Below are positions 36,008 through 45,626 of a DNA stretch of 64,000 nt, piece by piece. The position numbers were made by a program, and so were the translations under genes. Source of the stretch: Nitratireductor sp. GISD-1A_MAKvit (lineage in GTDB: Bacteria > Pseudomonadota > Alphaproteobacteria > Rhizobiales > Rhizobiaceae); assembly GCF_040819555.1 (NCBI RefSeq), contig NZ_CP161920.1:633501-697500 (forward strand), written 5' to 3'. Under the pieces are notes generated by a model that was not told the origin of the DNA, did no database searches, and worked only from the letters and a program-made list of their open reading frames with translations. Within the stretch, counting starts at the first letter, position 1. Each line of letters begins with the position of its first letter.

Positions 36008-37507
36008 ATGGCGGATTTTTCTGCGGTTCTGAAGAAAACGATCGAAGGCTTGTCGGAAAACACGCCGGCCTCCCGCGAGCGGATTTATCAGAAAGCACGG
36101 GCAACGATCGAGAACAGGCTCGCAGCGATGGACCCGGCGCCATCCGCCACCGTGGCAAACCGGCAGCGCAAGCTGCTCGAAGACGCGGTTGCGAAGGTGG
36201 AGGCGGAATATGCCTCTCCGCCCCAAGCTGAAGACGCTGGGCAGGATGAGTTCGATCAGATCTTTGCCGAGCTTGACGTTGATCCCGTCAATCCGGGTGT
36301 AAAGACGCCGGAAGCGCCTTCTGACAACGCCGCGGATGAGGCAGTGGACCCATTCGGTGCCGGTGCTGCCCGCCCTGAAGACGGCAAGTCCAGTGAGCGC
36401 GGTGGAGAGACTGCACGTGCCGGAAAACAGCCGGATGCGGCTCCCGGTGCCTCTCCAGCGCTGGAGACCCCGCCCCCCCCTCCGCCGTCGGTTCACCGTG
36501 AAGGTGGGCGCAAGTCGGGTTCCGGTCTCGTTGTGGTGCTGGCTTTGCTTTTCGTCGTGGCAGCGGCGGCGGGAGCCTGGTTCTATAAGGACGATCTGGC
36601 CAGGCTGGCGAATTTCGAGCAAGGAGCGGAAAGCGGTGCAACGGATGACGGTGACACGGCGTCTGGCGATGACGCGCAGGACCCTGCCACGCAGGACGAA
36701 TCCGATGCGGCCGATCCTTCCAGCGGGAGCGATGCGGCCCCTGCCGCAGATCCGCAGCCTGTGCGCAAGTTCACCCAGCGGCTTCTGCCGGATGGGCGTG
36801 AGGTCGATGAAGGCCCGGCCGGAGGCCAGCCTGAACTGGGTGAGGGCACATCGGTCGCGCGCGCGACGGTTCCGGGAAGTGGCGATGCGACAACGTCGGG
36901 TTCTGCTGAACCGGAGACCGGCCAGCAAGACATGTCTGCGGACGATGCGGTGCCTGTGGGCCAGAAGGCGATCTTCTATGAAGAGCGCACCAGCGTTTCG
37001 CAGGGCTCTGCCGATATTGGCGGCGTTGTCTGGTCCGTGGTTCAGGAATCACCCGGAAACGATCTGCCGCCGGAGCCGGCAATCAGGGCCGAGGCCACAA
37101 TCCCCGAAAAGAACCTGCAGCTGAAGATGACCCTTCGGCGCAATGCCGATGAATCCCTGCCGGCGAGCCACATTCTGGAAATCATCTTCCTGACACCGGA
37201 CGATTTCGAAGGTGGCGGCATCGACAATGTTCTGAGAGTTTCGCTCAAGCGGTCGGAACAGGACACCGGAAATCCACTGCTTGGCATTCCAGCCAAGATC
37301 GCGGACGGGTTCTTCCTCGTGGCGCTGAGCGACAGTGCCGCCGAAACCGAGACCAACATGCTGCTGCTTCGCCGTCAGCGCTGGATCGATATCCCGGTAG
37401 TCTATAAGTCGGGCCGCAGGGCACTGATGACGATCGAGAAGGGCATCCCCGGAGACAAGGTGTTTACCGATGTCCTGAATGCCTGGCAGAACGCCACGAG
37501 CGGGTGA
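36008..37507 (+). CDS. Conserved single-span membrane protein of unknown function, with low-complexity acidic linkers
   Basis: The 499-residue protein has an N-terminal helical segment ('VLKKTIEGLSENTPASRERIYQKARATIENRLAAM'), an acidic Pro-rich linker, and one membrane helix at about residues 170-193 ('SGLVVVLALLFVVAAAAGAWFY'). A second Asp/Glu/Ser-rich linker follows, then a folded C-terminal domain of about 170 residues starting near 'GQKAIFYEERT'. The predicted topology is N-in with the C-terminal domain in the periplasm. I recognise it as a type common downstream of purA in Rhizobiales but cannot give a function. No enzyme motif is visible. Confidence 0.75.
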   Translation: MADFSAVLKKTIEGLSENTPASRERIYQKARATIENRLAAMDPAPSATVANRQRKLLEDAVAKVEAEYASPPQAEDAGQDEFDQIFAELDVDPVNPGVKTPEAPSDNAADEAVDPFGAGAARPEDGKSSERGGETARAGKQPDAAPGASPALETPPPPPPSVHREGGRKSGSGLVVVLALLFVVAAAAGAWFYKDDLARLANFEQGAESGATDDGDTASGDDAQDPATQDESDAADPSSGSDAAPAADPQPVRKFTQRLLPDGREVDEGPAGGQPELGEGTSVARATVPGSGDATTSGSAEPETGQQDMSADDAVPVGQKAIFYEERTSVSQGSADIGGVVWSVVQESPGNDLPPEPAIRAEATIPEKNLQLKMTLRRNADESLPASHILEIIFLTPDDFEGGGIDNVLRVSLKRSEQDTGNPLLGIPAKIADGFFLVALSDSAAETETNMLLLRRQRWIDIPVVYKSGRRALMTIEKGIPGDKVFTDVLNAWQNATSG

Positions 37508-37583
37508 CCCGCCGCAGCCGAGGGCGAATTGCAATCGCCTTGAGGCAAGGACCCAATTGCCCTGGGGCAAGGACATCAACAAA

Positions 37584-37605
37584 AAACCGGCAGTGATGCC
37601 GGTTT
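37584..37605. terminator. Bidirectional Rho-independent terminator between convergent genes
   Basis: A perfect 9-bp stem (37584-37592 with 37597-37605) has a GTGA loop, is preceded by a run of A and ends in TTT. It ends both the 36008-37507 gene and rpoH on the other strand. Confidence 0.8.
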
Positions 37606-37647
37606 CTTGCGTTTATCGGTGCTGGGCGATGATGTTTCGCTGTTGCC

Positions 37648-38572
37648 TCAGGCGCCGGCCTGGCGATGAGCCTCGGCGGCCTGCGCCTTTGCAGCCAGGG
37701 CCTGCTCACGTGCGGAGTTCTGGACGGCTTCCTGCACCTTTTCAAAGGCGCGGACCTCGATCTGGCGTACCCGTTCACGGCTGATGTCGAACTCACCGGA
37801 GAGCTCCTCCAGCGTCAGCGGATCTTCTGAAAGGCGCCGCGCCTGGAAGATGCGCCTTTCACGGTCGTTGAGAACGGCCATGGCATCGCCAAGCATCTGG
37901 CGGCGGGTTTCCAGTTCGTCCTGTTCGGCGAGCACATCCTCCTGGCTCTCGCTTTCGTCCATAAGCCAGTCCTGCCATTCGCCCGATTCACCTTCCGTCG
38001 CCCGGATAGGGGCATTGAGGGAGGCATCACCGGACAGACGGCGATTCATGGAAATCACCTCCTCTTCGCTGACATTGAGGCGCGTGGCGATTTCCGAAAC
38101 CTGCTCGGGATTGAGGTCGCCATCATCAAGCGCCTGAATCTTGCTCTTCACCTTGCGCAGATTGAAGAACAGGCGCTTCTGGTTCGCGGTGGTGCCCATT
38201 TTCACAAGGCTCCACGAACGAAGAATGTACTCCTGTATGGAGGCCTTGATCCACCACATTGCATAGGTGGCGAGGCGGAAACCACGCTCGGGCTCGAACT
38301 TCTTGACGGCCTGCATCAGGCCGACATTTCCTTCAGAAATGACTTCGCCGATTGGCAATCCATAGCCGCGATAGCCCATGGCGATCTTGGCGACGAGCCG
38401 AAGATGGCTGGTCACAAGCTTGTGGGGCCGCCTGCGTGTCATCGTGCTCCGAATAGCGTTTCGCGAGCATGTATTCTTCCTCGGGCTGCAGCATGGGGAA
38501 GCGCCGAATCTCTTCGAGATAGCGCGTCAGTCCACCTTCGCCCGAAGCGATACTGGGTAATGTCTGGGCCAT
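37648..38572 (-). pseudogene. rpoH: RNA polymerase sigma-32 factor, split by a single-base frameshift
   Basis: The frame starting at 38572 gives the RpoH N-terminus ('LTRYLEEIRRFPMLQPEEEYMLAKRYSEHDD'). The other frame continues 'HKLVTSHLRLVAKIAMGYRGYG' through region 2, the RpoH box area 'WSLVKMGTTANQKRLFFNLRK' and the region 4 helix-turn-helix 'TLEELSGEFDISRERVRQIE'. The break is at GGGG 38424-38427 (plus strand). Dropping one G rejoins 'DTQAAHKLVTS' and yields 307 residues, normal for the family. RpoH directs the heat-shock regulon. The coding quality on both sides is intact, so an indel artefact is likely. Confidence 0.9.
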
Positions 38573-38770
38573 TTAAGCACCCTCCTTTGCCGGATATGCC
38601 CTCACGCCGGGACGCCTTCAAAGCCTGGCGTTTGCGGTGATGAGAGACAGTGCGACCATCTTTGATGCATCGCACCATATCCTATGTAGGAACGGAATCC
38701 GACGGTTAAAGTTTCATTCTGCTGTCAACATAATGTCACCATACGGTGAACAATATTATTGTACCGAATA

Positions 38771-39835
38771 TTACAAAATATCCAGAGCCCTTGTCAATTC
38801 CGACATGTCAGAGGGCGGGTCGGCAACGAATTCCATCAGTTCACCGCTCTCGGGATGGCGAAATGCCAATAGCCGCGCATGAAGAGCCTGGCGCGGGAAA
38901 GCGGCAACTATGGGGCGTATCTCCTCCGGCAGGCGGTTGACCTTGGTGCGAAAAGCGCGGGCATAGTCCTGATCGCCGATCAGCGGGTGGCCGATATGGG
39001 CCATATGGACGCGAATCTGATGTGTGCGACCGGTTTCCAGCCTGCATTCCACCTGGGCGGCAAATGCGTTTCCCGCGCCGTCGGCACCATATCGCCTGCG
39101 AACCTGATAGCGTGTGACCGCGTGTCGCGCGTCGCTCCGCCCTGCGGGCACGACCGCACGCAGGGTTCTGCTCTGGGCATGGCGCCCCAGCGGGGCGTCT
39201 ATCGTGCCGGACATGCGATCGGGCGAACCCCACACGACTGCAACATAGGCACGCTGCAGATCGCCGCTGCGACCGTGATCTGCAAACGCTTCGGAAAGCA
39301 GCCGGTGCGCATTGTCGGTTTTCGCGACCACCATGACCCCGCTCGTGTCGCGATCAAGCCGATGCACGATGCCGGGCCGTTTCACCCCGCCAATGCCCGA
39401 CAGCGAGGAGCCGCAATGATGCAGAAGCGCATTGACCAGCGTGCCCGACCAGTTTCCAGGAGCAGGGTGGACCACAAGCCCCGCGGGCTTGTTCACGACG
39501 ACGAGCGCTTCGTCTTCATACAGGATGTCGAGGGGGATGGCCTCCGGTTCCGGTTCGGCTGGCTCGGCCTGCGGCACGGTCAGTGTGTAGGTCTCTCCTT
39601 CAGCGATCCTGTGCCGGGGTTCGACGATGGCCCTGCCTTCTCCCATCACCGATCCCGAACGGATGAGCGACTGGATGCGGCTGCGTGAAAGCGACGCGCC
39701 AATCACCTCCGAAAGCCAGCGATCAAGACGCTGGCCCGCGCCGTCGCCATCCACACAGAACGTTTTGCGCGTTGCTGCGGCTTCCCAAGCGTTCTGGTCT
39801 TCGTTATCAGGGGCACCCATTGGAAATGCTTTCAA
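38771..39835 (-). CDS. rluD: RluA-family 23S rRNA pseudouridine synthase, RluD type
   Basis: The 354-residue protein has an N-terminal S4 domain ('GQRLDRWLSEVIGASLSRSRIQSLIRSG') and a catalytic RluA domain with 'IVHRLDRDTSGVMVVAKT', in which the Asp of HRLDxxTSG is catalytic. 'TGRTHQIRVHMAHIGHPLIGD' lies further on. S4 plus this motif order suits RluD, which modifies helix 69 of 23S rRNA; RluC is an alternative. A second in-frame ATG five codons in (39820) may be the true start. The divergent neighbour starts 14 bases away. Confidence 0.9.
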   Translation of the reverse strand: MKAFPMGAPDNEDQNAWEAAATRKTFCVDGDGAGQRLDRWLSEVIGASLSRSRIQSLIRSGSVMGEGRAIVEPRHRIAEGETYTLTVPQAEPAEPEPEAIPLDILYEDEALVVVNKPAGLVVHPAPGNWSGTLVNALLHHCGSSLSGIGGVKRPGIVHRLDRDTSGVMVVAKTDNAHRLLSEAFADHGRSGDLQRAYVAVVWGSPDRMSGTIDAPLGRHAQSRTLRAVVPAGRSDARHAVTRYQVRRRYGADGAGNAFAAQVECRLETGRTHQIRVHMAHIGHPLIGDQDYARAFRTKVNRLPEEIRPIVAAFPRQALHARLLAFRHPESGELMEFVADPPSDMSELTRALDIL

Positions 39836-39849
39836 AAAATCGGTGAGAC

Positions 39850-40224
39850 ATGGTCAGGCCAGAAGAACAGGAAGATGCGGAGCAGGATGCGCTTGATCCG
39901 GCAGCAGAGCGTGTGCGCCGCAAGATGGTTCGCTTCATGGCTATCAACCTGGCCATACTGTTCGCAGCGGTTATGGCGGTCGTGCTGGCCTTTGTCTACA
40001 AGACGCTGAAGGATAGGCCGGAAGAACCGGCTGAAATGGTGATGATCCCGGGCGATGCAACGGAAAGCACCATTGAGCTGCCCGATGGTGCCCGTGTGGT
40101 GTCTCAGGCACTGGATGGCACGCGGGTGTCGCTTCACTTGCGTTATGCCGGCGGGCGCGAGGAACTTCGGATTTTCGATGTTGCAAGCGGGACGATGGCT
40201 GCGCGCATCGAGCTCAGACCCTGA
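39850..40224 (+). CDS. Small single-span membrane protein of unknown function
   Basis: The 124-residue protein has an acidic N-terminus, a basic patch 'ERVRRKMVRF' and one membrane helix at about residues 30-52 ('MAINLAILFAAVMAVVLAFVYK'), consistent with an N-in topology. A small C-terminal domain of about 60 residues ('VSQALDGTRVSLHLRYAGGREELRIFDVASG') is probably beta-rich. It is divergent from rluD, as seen in related genomes. I cannot assign a function. Confidence 0.7.
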   Translation: MVRPEEQEDAEQDALDPAAERVRRKMVRFMAINLAILFAAVMAVVLAFVYKTLKDRPEEPAEMVMIPGDATESTIELPDGARVVSQALDGTRVSLHLRYAGGREELRIFDVASGTMAARIELRP

Positions 40225-40239
40225 GCCGGCGACGGCTCA
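40222..40239 (+). terminator. Stop-codon hairpin with GCGA tetraloop
   Basis: TGAGCCG (40222-40228) and CGGCTCA (40233-40239) form a perfect 7-bp stem that includes the preceding gene's stop codon. The GCGA loop is of the stable GNRA class. No T-run follows, so it may act as a 3' stabiliser. Confidence 0.45.
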
Positions 40240-40394
40240 TTGGGGCGTGAACGCGGGAGCCCGTGGCAGCGCTACAACTCCGTTTTCCCGCAAAGCCTGC
40301 GACTTTCGCTAAGAACGTTTCAGGCAATTTCATAAAGTCGTTGCAACGCTGTTGCATTTGCCGGCGAACGCGCTTATATCGCCGCAATCGCTGC

Positions 40395-40470
40395 GCTCCC
40401 ATCGTCTAGCGGTCTAGGACGCCGCCCTCTCACGGCGGAAACAGGGGTTCGAGTCCCCTTGGGAGTGCCA
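40395..40470 (+). tRNA. tRNA-Glu (anticodon CTC)
   Basis: The 76-nt cloverleaf has acceptor GCTCCCA paired with TGGGAGT, then G and an encoded CCA. The anticodon stem CCGCC/GGCGG frames the CTC anticodon (reads GAG), and the T-arm is GGGGTTCGAGTCCCC. Confidence 0.97.
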
Positions 40471-40591
40471 TTTCCCTTCGATTGTCTTCAAGATGCCGAG
40501 TGGTCCTCGCTGTTACAATCCAGTGACAGGCAAGCTCCACTTGCAAATATGCGGTGGCGAATTTGTTCTATGCTTTGCGAATCGTTAAGCC

Positions 40592-43500
40592 TTGGACAGC
40601 ACACTGACCACGAGACTTGTGGTCACGAGAGGGCTCGTATTGTGCCTTGAGGGAGCGGAGAGTTTGGGGACCGTCAGGGACTCAGATGTTGGAGTGCGGT
40701 TTTCCGAAGGTGAACTGGCCGAACTGTTGCAGTCTGCATCCGGATGGGTGTGGGAGGCTGACGCACAGCACAGGCTGACCTGGATTTCGCAAGGCTTCGA
40801 AACGGTCACCGGACTTCCCCGCGAGCGGTTTATCGGACGATCCCGCATTACGCTGGCGAGAAATGCGTTTCACCCGATCGGCGATGTGGAGGCCCATGAG
40901 GCGCTGCTTGCCGCGCGCAAACCGTTTCGTCAGTTCATCTATGATCTCGATGGGGGAGCCGGGAAAGGCCGCTGGATTTCCGTGTCCGGTTTTCCCCGTT
41001 TCGATGGGCAAAACCGCTTCATGGGCTATCGCGGCATCGGCCATGATGCCACACCGATGATGGAGTATCTCAGCCGCCGTGAAGGTGCTGAGGGCGTGGA
41101 TTCAACACAATTGACCGGCGGCAGTGGCCATCTCACCAGGCTGATGACAGCGCTGGATGTTACTCGCGAAGCCTTTTGCTATTACGATGCCGACGATCGG
41201 CTCGTGCTCAGCAATCAGGCGATGACCGAGATGTATGCGGGACTTGAGGATGTCATTTGTCCCGGCACGTCCTTTGAAGAATTGCTGCGGGCTGGCATCG
41301 AGCGGGGCGTCTGGTCGACGGACGATCTGCACTCGGAGGAATGGCTGCGTCAGATCCTCACCCTCCGTCGCAGTGGAGAAGACTTCGAGAGCGTCATTCG
41401 CTTCAACGACGGACGCTGGATCATGCACCGCGAGAAGCGTATCGCCGACGGTGGAACGATTGGCATCTGCACCGATATCACCAAGCTGAAGCGCCATGAG
41501 ACGGCCCTCGCAGAGGCGCTTGAAAAAGCCAAACTCGCTGAAGCCATACTCGACCAGCTGCCCAATCCGGTCTTCGCGAAAGATCAGGACCTTCGTTTCG
41601 TGCTCGCCAACAGGGCGTTCAAGAAAACGATCGGATCGGAGGTTTGCGAGATCGTTGGGCGCCGCGTGACCGATTTCGATTTTTCCGGTCTCGCCGAAGA
41701 GTTCGAAGCCGGCGAGCGCCGGGTGCTCGCTACGCATGAAGACTTTGAAGGCGAGGAGGATTTCGAGCTTCCGGGCATCGGCCAGTATCGCAAGGTGCGC
41801 AAGCATCGTGTGGAGACAGCAAGCGGGACGCCATATCTGGTGGGCGCGCTGTTCGACATTTCGGATGTCCGCAAGCGGGAAAAAGATGCCGAGAACGCGC
41901 ATCGTCAGCTTTCCGAGGTGCTGGAATCGCTTCCCGCAGGCGTTGTCATCTACGACAAGGACGATCGCTACGTTCTGGCCAACCGGAAACTGCAGGAAGC
42001 TCTGCCTGCGATGCAGCCGGCCATGCAGCCGGGGAAATGTCTGCGTGATGCAGTCGAACTGGCGCATGATGCAGGCTATTTCCGTCAGAGCGGCGATCCG
42101 CAGGTCGATGCGCTTTATGACACAGACCGCGAGGCCTGGATTGCCGCCTATCTGCAATCCTACCAGATGCGGCACCGTGTTTTCGAGCGGAGTCACGCCA
42201 ATGGACGCTGGTTCAAGGCGATCGATACGCGCACCGAAGACGGCACGTTCGTGGGCGTGAGGGTGGACATCACCGAACTCAAGCAGCGTGAGGCCGAGCT
42301 GGACGCCGCACGTGAAGAGGCAATCCTTGCAGACCGCGCGAAGTCCGAATTTCTGGCCAATATGAGCCACGAGATACGCACCCCGATGAACGGGGTGCTC
42401 GGCATGGCCGAGCTTTTGGCGAAAACGGAGCTTACCGCCAAACAGAAAACATTTGCCGACATTATCCTGAAATCCGGCAATGCGCTGCTCACGATCATCA
42501 ACGACATTCTCGATTTCTCGAAGATCGACGCAGGCCACATCGTGCTGGATGCCGAGCCATTCTATCTCGGTGAGGCGGTGGGCGATGTGGTGACGCTCAT
42601 GTCTTCGCGAGCGAAAGAGAAGGATCTGGAACTGATTGTTCGGGTCGATCCGGCAATCACGCGGGCTGTCGTGGGCGATGTGGGCCGAATTCGCCAGATA
42701 CTCACAAATCTGGTCGGAAATGCAGTCAAGTTTACCGAAACGGGCCATGTGCTGGTCAATGTGAGCGGCCGTGACCTGGAGAGCGGGCAGCTGGCGCTCC
42801 AGTTCAGCGTGACCGACACGGGTATCGGTATCCCGAGAGACAAGCTGCATCTGGTCTTCGACAAGTTCAGCCAGGCGGACTCCTCGTCCACGCGGCGTCA
42901 TGAAGGAACGGGCCTTGGCCTCGCGATCACCTCGCGACTTGTCGAGCTGATGAATGGCGAGATCGGTGTCGAGAGCGTAGAAGGGCGCGGGTCCACGTTC
43001 TGGTTTACGCTCACTCTGCCCAAGGCCGCCGGGGCCGAACCTCAGCCGCTTGCACCGACCGAGATTTCAAATGCGCGGATTCTGGTGGTGGATGACAATG
43101 CGGTCAATCGAATGATCCTGCATGAACAGATGCAGCACTGGGGGCTGGACGCCTGCGTTGCGCGCGATGCGCATGAGGGGCTGGAGGTGCTGCGTCTTGC
43201 CGCCCGGCTGGGATTGCCGGTGGACTGTATGGTGGTGGACTATCAGATGCCGGGAATGAACGGGCTGGAGATGGTCGAGGCGGTCCGGGCGGAGCCCGAA
43301 ATCGCGGATGTTCCGGTGGTCCTGCTGACATCGGTTGACCAGTCCCTTTCGGGTTTTGGCGCCCGCGACCTTTCCATCGCGTCGCATCTGATAAAGCCGG
43401 CGCGCTCTTCTGCGCTGCTTCACGCAATCACCGGAGCCGTGCAGGCACCGGGTGTGCGCACCTCCCCGCAGCTTGATGCCGCCGGGCTGGATACGGGCCC

Positions 43501-43981
43501 GACAGGCGGGGAAGCGGTGGTGCCTGTGGAGCCTGCGCCTGCCGCACCGGACCATGAGGCTGAAGACCCTTACGGAGTCGACATTCTTGTTGCGGAAGAC
43601 AATGAGGTGAACCAGCTTGTTTTCCGGCAGATCCTCAACGAAGCGGGTATGCGGTTCAGGATTGTCGAAAATGGCCGGCTAGCCGTGTCGGAATACCAAC
43701 GCAGCAATCCGCGTCTGATCCTCATGGATGTTTCGATGCCGGTGATGAACGGTCTCGAGGCCACCAGGGAGATTCGCCGTATCGAGAGGAGCGGCGCTTC
43801 CCGCGTGCCGATCATCGGCGTTACCGCTCATGCCCTGAAGGGGGATCGGGAACTGTGCGTGGAGGCGGGTATGGATGATTATCTGTCCAAACCCATCAGC
43901 CCACAGGCACTTTTGGAGAAAATCAACTCCTGGGTGAGATTGTCATTCCAGAGTTCAATTGTGAGAAAATCGAGCAATTGA
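40592..43981 (+). CDS. Hybrid sensor histidine kinase with four PAS domains and two receiver domains
   Basis: Domain order in the 1129 residues: PAS about 40-155 ('WVWEADAQHRLTWISQGF'), PAS 190-300, PAS 315-430, PAS 445-570, and a short coiled coil. HisKA follows with the phospho-acceptor His in 'SHEIRTPMNGVLGMAELL' (about 595), then HATPase_c ending 'GTGLGLAITSRLVELMNGEIG', receiver 1 (about 828-945, 'VVDYQMPGMNG') and receiver 2 (about 993-1115, 'LMDVSMPVMNG'). It has no membrane segment and no Hpt domain, so it senses a cytoplasmic cue and needs a separate phosphotransferase. The start is uncertain: 40592 is a TTG and GTG codons follow soon after. Next come 517 bases and then pstS. Confidence 0.93.
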   Translation: MDSTLTTRLVVTRGLVLCLEGAESLGTVRDSDVGVRFSEGELAELLQSASGWVWEADAQHRLTWISQGFETVTGLPRERFIGRSRITLARNAFHPIGDVEAHEALLAARKPFRQFIYDLDGGAGKGRWISVSGFPRFDGQNRFMGYRGIGHDATPMMEYLSRREGAEGVDSTQLTGGSGHLTRLMTALDVTREAFCYYDADDRLVLSNQAMTEMYAGLEDVICPGTSFEELLRAGIERGVWSTDDLHSEEWLRQILTLRRSGEDFESVIRFNDGRWIMHREKRIADGGTIGICTDITKLKRHETALAEALEKAKLAEAILDQLPNPVFAKDQDLRFVLANRAFKKTIGSEVCEIVGRRVTDFDFSGLAEEFEAGERRVLATHEDFEGEEDFELPGIGQYRKVRKHRVETASGTPYLVGALFDISDVRKREKDAENAHRQLSEVLESLPAGVVIYDKDDRYVLANRKLQEALPAMQPAMQPGKCLRDAVELAHDAGYFRQSGDPQVDALYDTDREAWIAAYLQSYQMRHRVFERSHANGRWFKAIDTRTEDGTFVGVRVDITELKQREAELDAAREEAILADRAKSEFLANMSHEIRTPMNGVLGMAELLAKTELTAKQKTFADIILKSGNALLTIINDILDFSKIDAGHIVLDAEPFYLGEAVGDVVTLMSSRAKEKDLELIVRVDPAITRAVVGDVGRIRQILTNLVGNAVKFTETGHVLVNVSGRDLESGQLALQFSVTDTGIGIPRDKLHLVFDKFSQADSSSTRRHEGTGLGLAITSRLVELMNGEIGVESVEGRGSTFWFTLTLPKAAGAEPQPLAPTEISNARILVVDDNAVNRMILHEQMQHWGLDACVARDAHEGLEVLRLAARLGLPVDCMVVDYQMPGMNGLEMVEAVRAEPEIADVPVVLLTSVDQSLSGFGARDLSIASHLIKPARSSALLHAITGAVQAPGVRTSPQLDAAGLDTGPTGGEAVVPVEPAPAAPDHEAEDPYGVDILVAEDNEVNQLVFRQILNEAGMRFRIVENGRLAVSEYQRSNPRLILMDVSMPVMNGLEATREIRRIERSGASRVPIIGVTAHALKGDRELCVEAGMDDYLSKPISPQALLEKINSWVRLSFQSSIVRKSSN

Positions 43982-44387
43982 TCTTACTTGCTTGAGAAAT
44001 AAGCTGTTCTGGCTATTTTCCTGTGATCCGAGGGTACTGGCGTGATCGCACCATTTAGACTTGAAACTGTTCTCATTAAAGTTGCGGAAACCGGTCGACA
44101 ATGACCAGTTCTTTCCGGGCGGGAGGAGGTCCGCGGGCCATGGGTGATCCAAACGAGCCCCAACAGGATCTATCCGGGTTTTTAACCCAGCCAAGTGTGA
44201 TTTGCCATTTTCAGTGGTTTTTCCCCCGCCCGGCTTTTTGAACTTTACTTCCATGCTCCTGTCGCTCGTAAGGCCGAAAGGGCCCGAGTGAGCCGAAAAC
44301 CCCATTTCTCGCCTGCCCTTGCCGGCAACCGGGCATTCAGGACTGGGGCTCTCTCGTTCCTGCAGCCCAAAATCCCCCGCGACGGGG
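43982..44387. other. Intergenic region before the Pho box, nothing assigned
   Basis: This is the longest gene-free stretch in the window. It holds no supported gene, RNA or clear terminator after the kinase. Short open frames on the plus strand (for example from 44288) look like chance and have no convincing leader. Confidence 0.6.
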
Positions 44388-44427
44388 TCGTAACAGGGCT
44401 GACACGGAAGTGTCATGGAACTGTTAC
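44388..44427 (+). promoter_or_regulatory. Pho box with four 11-bp-phased half-sites before pstS
   Basis: Four 7-mers recur every 11 bases: TCGTAAC (44388), CTGACAC (44399), GTGTCAT (44410) and CTGTTAC (44421). The spacers are 4 bases, two of them GGAA. This matches PhoB direct-repeat sites (CTGTCAT class) and sits 72 bases upstream of the pstS start. It should mediate phosphate-starvation induction by PhoB, encoded at the end of the operon. Confidence 0.75.
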
Positions 44428-44498
44428 ACAGACTTGTTATCCCGCTCCTCGACGCCGGCAGGGCGTCTGATCGAATTCCGAACAGGGAGCTGTCTCCA

Positions 44499-45497
44499 GT
44501 GAAAAAATTCCTTCTTACCGCTTCGGCGGCCACGATCGCCCTTGCGGGCGCGGTTGGTGCGGCTGCTGCACGCGACCAGATCCGGGTTGTCGGTTCTTCC
44601 ACCGTCTTTCCTTTCACCACGGCTGTTGCCGAGCGCTTTGGCCAGAGCGGTGCGTTCCAGACCCCGGTGGTCGAATCGACCGGTACCGGCGGCGGCATGA
44701 AACTTTTTTGCGCTGGCGTTGGCGAAAGCCACCCCGATTTCACAAACGCGTCGCGTCCCATCAAGGACTCCGAACTGGAGACCTGCAAGGCGAATGGCGT
44801 GACGCCGGTCGAGATCAAGGTTGGCTTTGACGGCATCGTCCTTTCCAACTCCAAGGCTGCCAAGCAGATCGACCTGACCAAGGAGCAGATTTTTGCTGCT
44901 CTCGCCAAAAACGTCGAAGTGGACGGCAAGGTTGTTGCCAACCCGCACACCAACTGGTCCGACATCGATGCCGGTCTGCCCAACACCAAGATCGAGGTTC
45001 TCGGCCCGCCCCCGACCTCCGGCACGCGCGACGCATTCGTCGAGCTGGTCATGGAAGAAGCCTGCCCGGAAGCCATCGAGGCAGCTGACGGCTGCACGGA
45101 AATCCGTGAAGACGGTGCCTATGTGGAAGCTGGCGAAAACGACAATCTGATTGTTCAGAAGCTGGAAGCCAACCCGGATGCCTTTGGCATCTTCGGCTTC
45201 TCCTTCCTCGATCAGAACGCCGACAAGCTGCAGGGCTCGACCATTGGTGGTGTCGCTCCGACTTTCGATGCGATCGCCGACGGTGAATATGGTGTCTCCC
45301 GCTCGCTCTTCGTTTACGCGAAAAAAGAGCATGTCGGGGCGATCCCGGGCATGGCCGAGTTCATCAAGGAATACACTTCCGACACGGCCTGGGGCCCCGA
45401 GGGCTATCTTGCCGACAAGGGTCTCATCCCGCTTCCGGACGATGCCCGCGCAAAGCAGGCCGAAGACGCCCAGGCTCTCAAGGGCATGGGCTCCTGA
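44499..45497 (+). CDS. pstS: Phosphate ABC transporter periplasmic binding protein
   Basis: The 332-residue PstS has a signal peptide ('FLLTASAATIALAGAVGAAAA', then RDQ), the phosphate-binding 'VVGSSTVFPFTTAVAERFG', 'FTNASRPIKDSE' and 'PPTSGTRDAFVELVM'. The chosen start is GTG at 44499, which gives a proper signal peptide and has AGGGAG about 10 bases upstream; an ATG at 44415 in frame lies within the Pho box. It binds phosphate for PstCAB. A strong hairpin follows before pstC, which may raise pstS mRNA relative to the permease genes. Confidence 0.95.
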   Translation: MKKFLLTASAATIALAGAVGAAAARDQIRVVGSSTVFPFTTAVAERFGQSGAFQTPVVESTGTGGGMKLFCAGVGESHPDFTNASRPIKDSELETCKANGVTPVEIKVGFDGIVLSNSKAAKQIDLTKEQIFAALAKNVEVDGKVVANPHTNWSDIDAGLPNTKIEVLGPPPTSGTRDAFVELVMEEACPEAIEAADGCTEIREDGAYVEAGENDNLIVQKLEANPDAFGIFGFSFLDQNADKLQGSTIGGVAPTFDAIADGEYGVSRSLFVYAKKEHVGAIPGMAEFIKEYTSDTAWGPEGYLADKGLIPLPDDARAKQAEDAQALKGMGS

Positions 45498-45510
45498 TAG
45501 AGCCAGTTTT

Positions 45511-45536
45511 GACCCGGCCGCCCTGGCGGCTGGGTC
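45511..45536 (+). promoter_or_regulatory. pstS-pstC intercistronic hairpin
   Basis: GACCCGGCCGC (45511-45521) pairs with GCGGCTGGGTC (45526-45536) over 11 positions including one G-U, with a CCTG loop. No T-run follows, so it more likely protects the pstS mRNA 3' end or attenuates read-through than fully terminates. Confidence 0.6.
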
Positions 45537-45626
45537 CTCCGGTTCCGGGGATCCTGCGCAATCGCGCCTGGATGGGGATCCGACGGGTTGCGGCAGCTCT
45601 GACCGTACCCGACCTTCGAGGCTAGT

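Noticed and set aside
38573..38770. rpoH promoter elements
   Set aside because: A TTGACA is present on the minus strand (38728-38723), but no -10 box is suitably spaced. A short TCACC-ATAC-GGTGA repeat at 38736-38749 was too small to assign.
43982..44498. Short open frames in the gap before pstS
   Set aside because: No leader, no conserved-looking composition, and they overlap the Pho box.
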